From positions 1-5,695 of the forward strand of contig JAKDNC010000249.1 in the NCBI GenBank assembly GCA_030452025.1: a stretch of DNA of 5,695 bases, given 5' to 3'. Made by a program: the position numbers and the translations under genes. The DNA comes from Nocardioides sp. GTDB taxonomy: Bacteria > Actinomycetota > Actinomycetes > Propionibacteriales > Nocardioidaceae. Of the stretch, positions 1-4,302 are shown piece after piece. The stretch's first letter is position 1; every line of letters starts with the position of its first letter. The notes below the pieces were generated by a model. That model ran no database searches, was not told the origin of the DNA, and saw only the letters and a program-made list of their open reading frames with translations.

Positions 1-861
1 GACTTCTACCTGGTGCACACCGCGATCGTGGTGCCGACCATCGAGCCGAAGGAGTGGTCGATGCGGATCCACGGCATGGTCGAGAACGAGATCAACCTGA
101 CCTACCAGGAGCTGATCGACCGGCCCCTCAAGGGTCGCTGGATCACTCTCAACTGCGTCTCCAACCCGGTGGGCGGCGATCTCATCGGCAACGCTTGGTG
201 GAACGGCATCAGCCTGGCGGCCCTGCTCGAGGAGGCCGGGGTCTCCGACGGGGCCGACGCGGTCCTGCAGACCTCCCACGACGGCTGGACCTGCGGTACG
301 CCGCTCAGCGCGCTGCTCGACCGCGAGCGGGGATCGATGCTGGCGATCGCCATGAACGGTGAACCGCTTCCGATCGACCACGGGTTTCCGGTCCGGACGA
401 TCGTCCCCGGCCTCTACGGCTACGTCTCCGCCTGCAAGTGGGTGGTCGACATCGAGGTCACCAGGTTCTCCGACATCGAGGCGTTCTGGACCGAGAAGGG
501 GTGGGCCGAGAAGGGGCCGGTCAAGGTCGCCTCCCGCATCGAGGTGCCCAGCAGCGGCGCCGACCTGGACGGCGAGAAGGTCGTGGTGGGTGGCTATGCC
601 TGGGCACAGGACATCGGCATCGCCGCGGTCCAGATCGCCGTGGACGGCGGCGCATGGTTCGAGGTGACGATCGCCGAGGTGCCGAACGAGGACACCTGGG
701 TGCAGTGGAAGGGAGAGATCATGGTGCCGGAAGGAGACCACGAGGTGCGGGTGCGCGCGATCACCAAGGACGGCACCGTTCAGACCGGGGTGGAGGCCGA
801 CGTACTCCCCGACGGGGCGACCGGATGGCACTCCGTCGACTTCTCGACGGCCCTGTCATGA
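1..861 (+). CDS. Molybdopterin-dependent oxidoreductase (sulfite oxidase/YedY superfamily), C-terminal part, 5'-partial
   Basis: The frame is open from the first base (DFYLVHTAIVV...) and ends at TGA 859-861, so 286 residues are visible and the true start lies upstream. The first ~155 residues resemble the oxidoreductase molybdopterin-binding domain. LNCVSNPVGGDLIGN (residues 50-64) carries Cys52, the expected thiolate ligand of the molybdenum. WWNGISLAALLEEAGV, MNGEPLPIDHGFPVR and PGLYGYVSACKWV are further family blocks. Residues ~190-265 (VVVGGYAWAQDIGIAAVQIAVDGG) look like the immunoglobulin-like Mo-co dimerisation domain. The fold is known from sulfite oxidases and from actinobacterial relatives that carry an N-terminal membrane region; that region cannot be seen here. 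The substrate is unknown: sulfite or another S- or N-oxide is possible. An internal ATG/GTG start near base 13 would cut into the domain, so I treat the gene as truncated by the window. The SDR gene follows 13 bases downstream, probably in the same operon. Confidence 0.9.
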   Translation, partial: DFYLVHTAIVVPTIEPKEWSMRIHGMVENEINLTYQELIDRPLKGRWITLNCVSNPVGGDLIGNAWWNGISLAALLEEAGVSDGADAVLQTSHDGWTCGTPLSALLDRERGSMLAIAMNGEPLPIDHGFPVRTIVPGLYGYVSACKWVVDIEVTRFSDIEAFWTEKGWAEKGPVKVASRIEVPSSGADLDGEKVVVGGYAWAQDIGIAAVQIAVDGGAWFEVTIAEVPNEDTWVQWKGEIMVPEGDHEVRVRAITKDGTVQTGVEADVLPDGATGWHSVDFSTALS

Positions 862-878
862 AGGGGACGCAGTCATGA
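858..878 (+). other. Six-codon frame (MKGTQS) bridging the oxidoreductase and SDR genes
   Basis: ATG 858-860 overlaps the TGA of the oxidoreductase (ATGA 858-861). The frame then reads six codons to TGA 876-878, which itself overlaps the SDR start (ATGA 875-878). This arrangement could let terminating ribosomes restart and be handed on to the SDR gene. It could equally be coincidence, because a purine-rich AAGGGGA (861-867) at normal spacing can serve as an ordinary ribosome binding site for ATG 875. There is no evidence that the peptide is made. Confidence 0.2.
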
Positions 879-1651
879 GGTCGTCACTGTCCTTCCCGGC
901 GTCCGGTGCGGCGCTGGTGACCGGAGGCAGCGGCGGAATCGGAGCCTCCGTCGTACGCCTCCTCGCCGAGCGCGGGAGCCGGGTGGCGATCACCTGGCGG
1001 GGCAACGAGCGGGCCGCCGCCGCAGTGGCCGAGTTCGCCGCGGAGTGGGGCGTGCACGCCTCGCTCCACCGGCTCGACGTCTCCTCGCCCGAGGAGTGCG
1101 CCCGGGTCGTGGCCGACGCGGCGGAGGAACATGGCGGCCTGCACACCGTCGTCCACGCTGCCGGGCCACACGTCGCGATGACGCATCTCTCGCGGATCGC
1201 ACCGGCCGACATGGCTGCCCAGCTGCAGGCTGACGCTGCCGGCTTCTTCAACCTCATTCACCCGGCGCTGCCATTCCTACGAGAGCGCCAGGGGTCGATC
1301 GTGGCCGTGACCACCGCCGCCACCACCCGCTACCCCGTCCGAGACGGGCTCTCCGCAGGACCCAAGGGTGCCGTCGAGGCACTCGTCCGCGGGCTCGCTG
1401 CGGAGGAGGGTCGGTTCGGGATCCGGGTCAACGCGGTTGGCCCGGGCATGCTCTCCGACGGCATGGCCGAGCGGCTAGTCGCCTCGGGCGACCTGGGCGA
1501 GGACGCCCTCGAGGTGACACGCGGCAACATCGCGCTGCGCCGCTTCGGCACCTCCCACGACATCGCCGAGGCAGTCTGCTTCCTGGCTTCGGATGCGGCC
1601 GGGTTCGTCTCCTGGCAGAAACTGGACGTCGACGGCGGCTACGGCGTCTGA
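875..1651 (+). CDS. SDR-fold (short-chain dehydrogenase/reductase) protein with non-canonical catalytic residues
   Basis: This 258-residue protein has the usual length for a classical FabG-like SDR. The dinucleotide-binding turn TGGSGGIG is at residues 16-23, an acidic LDV at 67-69 and HAAG (for the usual NNAG) at 94-97. The post-catalytic strand RVNAVGPGM is at 184-192, and a typical C-terminus (EAVCFLASDAAGFVSWQKLDVDGGYGV) closes the protein. The active site is unusual: counting from Lys164, the Tyr position holds Ser160 (SAGPK for YxxxK), the Ser position Thr147 and the Asn position Asp120. Cofactor binding looks possible; normal alcohol/ketone chemistry is doubtful unless Tyr153 or another residue substitutes. 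The ATG at 875 is favoured by AAGGGGA at 861-867 and by placing the Rossmann fold close to the N-terminus. The gene lies 13 bases after the molybdenum oxidoreductase and is probably co-transcribed with it. The substrate is unknown. Fold assignment is secure; enzymatic function is not. Confidence 0.9.
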   Translation: MRSSLSFPASGAALVTGGSGGIGASVVRLLAERGSRVAITWRGNERAAAAVAEFAAEWGVHASLHRLDVSSPEECARVVADAAEEHGGLHTVVHAAGPHVAMTHLSRIAPADMAAQLQADAAGFFNLIHPALPFLRERQGSIVAVTTAATTRYPVRDGLSAGPKGAVEALVRGLAAEEGRFGIRVNAVGPGMLSDGMAERLVASGDLGEDALEVTRGNIALRRFGTSHDIAEAVCFLASDAAGFVSWQKLDVDGGYGV

Positions 1652-1652
1652 G

Positions 1653-1742
1653 TCCCCCCCGGAGCGGTATAGTCCCTGACTAATTTGTCGTCCGGAGGCC
1701 CCCAGAGCGACAAATTCGTCAGGGACTATCCCCACGGAGCGG
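1653..1742. repeat. Imperfect direct repeat flanking the palindrome
   Basis: TCCCCCCCGGAGCGG at 1653-1667 recurs as TCCCCACGGAGCGG at 1729-1742; the perfect shared core CGGAGCGG lies at 1660-1667 and 1735-1742. The two copies bracket the inverted repeat at 1669-1729, the second overlapping its final T. The layout resembles a target duplication around an inserted element, but the copies are not placed symmetrically, with CCCCA between the right arm and the core. Low-complexity C-runs could also produce it. Confidence 0.45.
1669..1729. repeat. 22-bp inverted repeat with 17-base loop; possible terminator or small repeat element
   Basis: The left arm (1669-1690, starting ATAGTCCCTGAC) and right arm (1708-1729, ending GTCAGGGACTAT) are complementary over 22 positions, with a single T1681/C1717 mismatch. 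The loop is 1691-1707. It begins 17 bases after the SDR stop and ends just upstream of the predicted cysS promoter. The stem is strong enough to end transcription of the upstream operon or protect its 3' end, but no U-run follows on either side, so it is not a classical intrinsic terminator. The arms are about 41-45% GC in a very GC-rich setting, which fits a dispersed palindromic element. Each arm also holds a GACnAATTnGTC dyad. The structure is certain; its role is not. Confidence 0.85.
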
Positions 1743-1744
1743 AA

Positions 1745-1774
1745 TCGTCAGCATGCTCTCTTCACCTCTAGGAT
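1745..1774 (+). promoter_or_regulatory. Predicted promoter of cysS-rlmB giving a leaderless transcript
   Basis: TAGGAT at 1769-1774 matches the actinobacterial housekeeping -10 pattern TAnnnT. A weak -35 candidate, TCGTCA, lies at 1745-1750 with an 18-base spacer. Seven bases separate the -10 box from the GTG start at 1782, so transcription would start at or next to the start codon. No convincing Shine-Dalgarno sequence precedes the GTG. With no leader there is no room for a T-box or other riboswitch. Confidence 0.6.
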
Positions 1775-1781
1775 TGGGTGG

Positions 1782-3212
1782 GTGAGCCTCAAGTTCTACG
1801 ACACCGCGACCCGCGGAGTGCGCGACTTCGTCCCCCTCGAACAGGGAAAGGTCGGCATCTACCTGTGCGGCCTGACGGTGCAGTCGGAGCCGCACATCGG
1901 TCACATGCGCTCGGGCGTCAACTTCGACGTCCTGCAGCGATGGATGCGCGCTTCGGGCTTTGAGGTCACCTTCATCCGCAACGTCACCGACATCGACGAC
2001 AAGATTCTCGCCAAGTCCGAGCAGCAGCGTCGCCCCTGGTACAACCTCGCCTACGAAATGGCCCACGAGCTCGACCGGGCCTACGCAGCGCTCAACGTCG
2101 CCCGGCCGACGTACGAACCGGGGGCCACCGGCCACATCCCCGAGATGATCGAGATGATCGAGCAACTCATCGAGCGAGGTCATGCCTACGCCGCGGCCGA
2201 CGGGTCGGGGGACGTCTACTTCGACGTGATGTCGTGGCCGTCGTACGGCGAGCTGTCCGGTCAGCGGCTCGACGACATGGAGGCCGCAACCGACGCGGAC
2301 CCGCGTGGCAAACGGGACCCGCGCGACTTCGCCCTCTGGAAGGGCTGGAAGAAGGAGTCCGAACCCGAGAGCGCCGCCTGGCCGTCCCCGTGGGGCCCGG
2401 GCCGGCCCGGGTGGCACATCGAGTGCTCAGCGATGGCCGGGAAGTACCTCGGTCCGACCTTCGACATCCACGGCGGAGGGATCGACCTCCGCTTTCCCCA
2501 CCACGAGAACGAGCAGGCCCAGTCCCGCGCGGCCGGGCACCGGTTCGCGTCGTACTGGCTGCACAACGGCTGGATCACCACCTCCGGGGAGAAGATGAGC
2601 AAGTCGCTCGGAAACTCGCTGCTCGTGCCGAACGTGCTCGAGCGGGTCCGCGCGATCGAGCTGCGGTTCTACATGGTCTCGGCCCACTACCGTTCCAGCG
2701 TGGAATTCTCCTTCGACGCTCTGGACGAGGCTGCTGCCGGGTTCCGTCGGATCGAGAATTTCCTCGAGCGCGCCGCCGGTGTCATCCCGGCGCAGTTGCG
2801 CGACGGCGACGCGCTGCCCCAGGCGTTCGTCGACGCGATGAACGACGATCTGGGTACGCCGGCCGCGATCGCGGTCCTGCACGACACCGTCCGCGCGGGC
2901 AACAAGCTCCTGGCCCACGGTGACAGCACGGAGCTGCGCGACGCGGAAGCCGCGGTCCGCGCGATGCTCGACGTGCTCGGGCTCGACCCGCAGGACCCGG
3001 CGTTCGCGGCGACCGCCAACGGTGATGACGAACGGCTGACCAAGGCGGTCGACCAGCTCGTCGCGGGCCTGCTCGAGCAGCGCGACCAGGCGCGCGGCAA
3101 CAAGGACTACGCTGCGGCTGACGCCATCCGCGACCGCATCAAGGCTGCCGGGATCGAGATCGAGGACACTCCCTCCGGTCCGCGGTGGTCACTCGACACA
3201 GGGAGCATCTAG
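1782..3212 (+). CDS. cysS: Cysteine--tRNA ligase
   Basis: CysS is the cytoplasmic class I synthetase that activates cysteine with ATP and loads it onto tRNA-Cys. The 476-residue product has the HIGH signature as PHIGH at 37-41 and KMSKS at 271-275. The expected zinc ligands are present: Cys29 (YLCGLTV), Cys215 (WHIECSAM), and His240 and Glu244 (RFPHHENE). The N-terminal catalytic domain is followed by the helical DALR region (~300-410) and a short C-terminal domain (DQARGNKDYAAADAIRDRIKAAGIEIEDT, in part). Actinobacteria also carry MshC, a CysS paralogue for mycothiol synthesis; the full-length C-terminus and the TVQ...PHIGH block favour CysS. The GTG at 1782 gives the normal start (MSLKFYDT) and sits directly under a -10 box. 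rlmB begins 2 bases after the TAG stop. Frames open on the opposite strand here are by-products of base composition. Confidence 0.97.
   Translation: MSLKFYDTATRGVRDFVPLEQGKVGIYLCGLTVQSEPHIGHMRSGVNFDVLQRWMRASGFEVTFIRNVTDIDDKILAKSEQQRRPWYNLAYEMAHELDRAYAALNVARPTYEPGATGHIPEMIEMIEQLIERGHAYAAADGSGDVYFDVMSWPSYGELSGQRLDDMEAATDADPRGKRDPRDFALWKGWKKESEPESAAWPSPWGPGRPGWHIECSAMAGKYLGPTFDIHGGGIDLRFPHHENEQAQSRAAGHRFASYWLHNGWITTSGEKMSKSLGNSLLVPNVLERVRAIELRFYMVSAHYRSSVEFSFDALDEAAAGFRRIENFLERAAGVIPAQLRDGDALPQAFVDAMNDDLGTPAAIAVLHDTVRAGNKLLAHGDSTELRDAEAAVRAMLDVLGLDPQDPAFAATANGDDERLTKAVDQLVAGLLEQRDQARGNKDYAAADAIRDRIKAAGIEIEDTPSGPRWSLDTGSI
3201..3205 (+). promoter_or_regulatory. Ribosome binding site that decides the rlmB start
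   Basis: GGGAG lies within the last codons of cysS, 9 bases before ATG 3215. It supports this ATG over the in-frame GTG at 3185, which would add ten residues overlapping cysS (MVTRHREHLD) that do not resemble the family's N-terminus. The overlap suggests translational coupling of cysS and rlmB. Confidence 0.65.
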
Positions 3213-3214
3213 AC

Positions 3215-4165
3215 ATGTCCGGCAATTCCCAGCGCAAGGGCGCCATCAAGCGCGCCGGCAAGGGCAACCCCACCGCCGGCTCAGGCGGGCGGGTCCGTCG
3301 TGGACTCGAGGGCAAGGGCCCCACCCCGAAGGCGAAGGACCGCCCCAACCACAAGATCTACAAGCAGAAGCAGCGGGCCGAGAAGGCGACCTCGGCGCGG
3401 CCGAAGCGCCGGGTGGCCAAGGGAGGCGACTCCGAGTGGGTCGCCGGCCGCAACTCCGTCGTCGAGGCGCTGCGCGCGGAGATGCCGGTGACCTCGCTCT
3501 ACGTGGTCGAGGGCACCGAACGCGACGGACGCCTGCGTGAGGTCTTCGCGTTGGCTGCCGACCGTGGCCTTTCGCTGCTCGAGATCTCCCGTGGGGAGAT
3601 GGACCGGCTGACCGGAGGAGCCGTGCACCAGGGGCTCGCCGCCCGGATCCCGGCCTACGAGTACGCCCACCCCGACGATCTCCTCGACTCCGCCTCGAAG
3701 AGTGGCGAGCAGCCGCTGATCGTCGCCCTCGACTCGGTGACCGACCCGCGCAACCTCGGCGCCGTCGTGCGTTCGGCCGCGGGCTTCGGCGTTCACGGCG
3801 TGCTGATCCCGGAGCGTCGTGCGGCCCAGATGACGGCGTCGGCGTGGAAGACCTCGGCCGGTGCCGCGGCCCGGGTGCCGGTCGCGCAGGCAGTCAACCT
3901 GGTCCGCCAGCTCAAGGCCTACCAGGACGCGGGTTGCATGGTGATCGGCCTCGCCGCCGACGGAGACGTCTCCCTTCCCGACCTCGAGCTCGCCACCGGC
4001 CCGCTGGTGGTCGTGGTCGGCTCGGAGGGCAAGGGACTGGGCCGCCTGGTCGCCGAGACCTGCGACATGCTGGTCTCCATCCCGATGGCCAACGAGCTTG
4101 AGTCGCTCAACGCCGGGGTTGCCGCGTCCGTGGCGCTCTACTCGATCAACCAGGCCCGCGCCTGA
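3215..4165 (+). CDS. rlmB: 23S rRNA (guanosine-2'-O-)-methyltransferase RlmB, TrmH/SpoU family
   Basis: RlmB is an S-adenosylmethionine-dependent SPOUT enzyme; the E. coli protein methylates the ribose of G2251 in the 23S peptidyl-transferase region. From ATG 3215 the product has 316 residues. Residues 1-72 form a Lys/Arg/Gly-rich tail (MSGNSQRKGAIKRAGKGNP, GLEGKGPTPKAKDRPNHK) of the type seen in actinobacterial homologues, likely disordered and RNA-binding. An L30e-like substrate-binding domain follows, from VAGRNSVVEALRAE (76-89) to about 150. The SPOUT domain carries motif 1 DSVTDPRNLGAVVRSA (173-188), motif 2 VVVVGSEGKGLGRL (265-278) and motif 3 ESLNAGVAASVALY (296-309), which build the trefoil-knot cofactor site. 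Pairing with cysS is a known actinobacterial arrangement. A related TrmH-family tRNA or rRNA 2'-O-methyltransferase cannot be ruled out on motifs alone, but tail, length and context favour RlmB. Confidence 0.93.
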   Translation: MSGNSQRKGAIKRAGKGNPTAGSGGRVRRGLEGKGPTPKAKDRPNHKIYKQKQRAEKATSARPKRRVAKGGDSEWVAGRNSVVEALRAEMPVTSLYVVEGTERDGRLREVFALAADRGLSLLEISRGEMDRLTGGAVHQGLAARIPAYEYAHPDDLLDSASKSGEQPLIVALDSVTDPRNLGAVVRSAAGFGVHGVLIPERRAAQMTASAWKTSAGAAARVPVAQAVNLVRQLKAYQDAGCMVIGLAADGDVSLPDLELATGPLVVVVGSEGKGLGRLVAETCDMLVSIPMANELESLNAGVAASVALYSINQARA

Positions 4166-4200
4166 GTCGGAGGGGTAGCGCCGTCATGTCCCTGGACGTC

Positions 4201-4258
4201 GCGCGGGAGGTCCTGCGCCCTGGTCGTGGGGGCAGCCACATCGCAGGACGTCTTGCGA
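4201..4258. terminator. Two small GC-rich hairpins after rlmB, possible terminator
   Basis: Hairpin 1 pairs GCGCGGG (4201-4207) with CCTGCGC (4212-4218) around a 4-base loop, with one G-T wobble. Hairpin 2 pairs TCGCAGG (4241-4247) with CTTGCGA (4252-4258) around loop ACGT, also with one wobble. Neither is followed by a T-run. Tandem stems without a U-tract have been proposed as terminators in actinobacteria, and their place between rlmB and a gene with its own predicted promoter fits that role. Short GC-rich hairpins also arise by chance in such DNA. Confidence 0.35.
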
Positions 4259-4290
4259 CGGGTGCTCCGGACGTCGCACACCGATCCGGT

Positions 4291-4296
4291 TAGGTT
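4291..4296 (+). promoter_or_regulatory. Predicted -10 box of the metallophosphoesterase gene, leaderless layout
   Basis: TAGGTT fits TAnnnT and is followed by six bases and then ATG 4303, so the transcript would begin at or beside the start codon. GAGG at 4297-4300 is too close to the ATG to work as a Shine-Dalgarno sequence. No good -35 hexamer is visible; the region where it should lie contains a GGACGTC (4269-4275). Confidence 0.5.
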
Positions 4297-4302
4297 GAGG
4301 TC

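Noticed and set aside
1671..1729. A CRISPR repeat or tRNA reading of the palindrome.
   Set aside because: There is only one unit with no spacers, and neither cloverleaf arms nor a TψC-like segment can be drawn.
1652..1781. A T-box or other riboswitch ahead of cysS.
   Set aside because: No T-box sequence is seen, and the predicted transcription start is at the GTG, leaving no leader RNA.
1719..2417. A 232-codon open frame on the - strand across the start of cysS.
   Set aside because: It overlaps the strongly supported cysS catalytic domain and shows no motif; it is a composition shadow.
1782..3212. MshC (mycothiol ligase) as an alternative to CysS.
   Set aside because: The product keeps the full C-terminal region and PHIGH/KMSKS layout of CysS and is followed by rlmB, a usual cysS neighbour.
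3185..3214. An upstream in-frame GTG start for rlmB adding ten residues.
   Set aside because: The extension overlaps cysS and does not look like the family. ATG 3215 has GGGAG at good spacing and gives the typical actinobacterial N-terminus.
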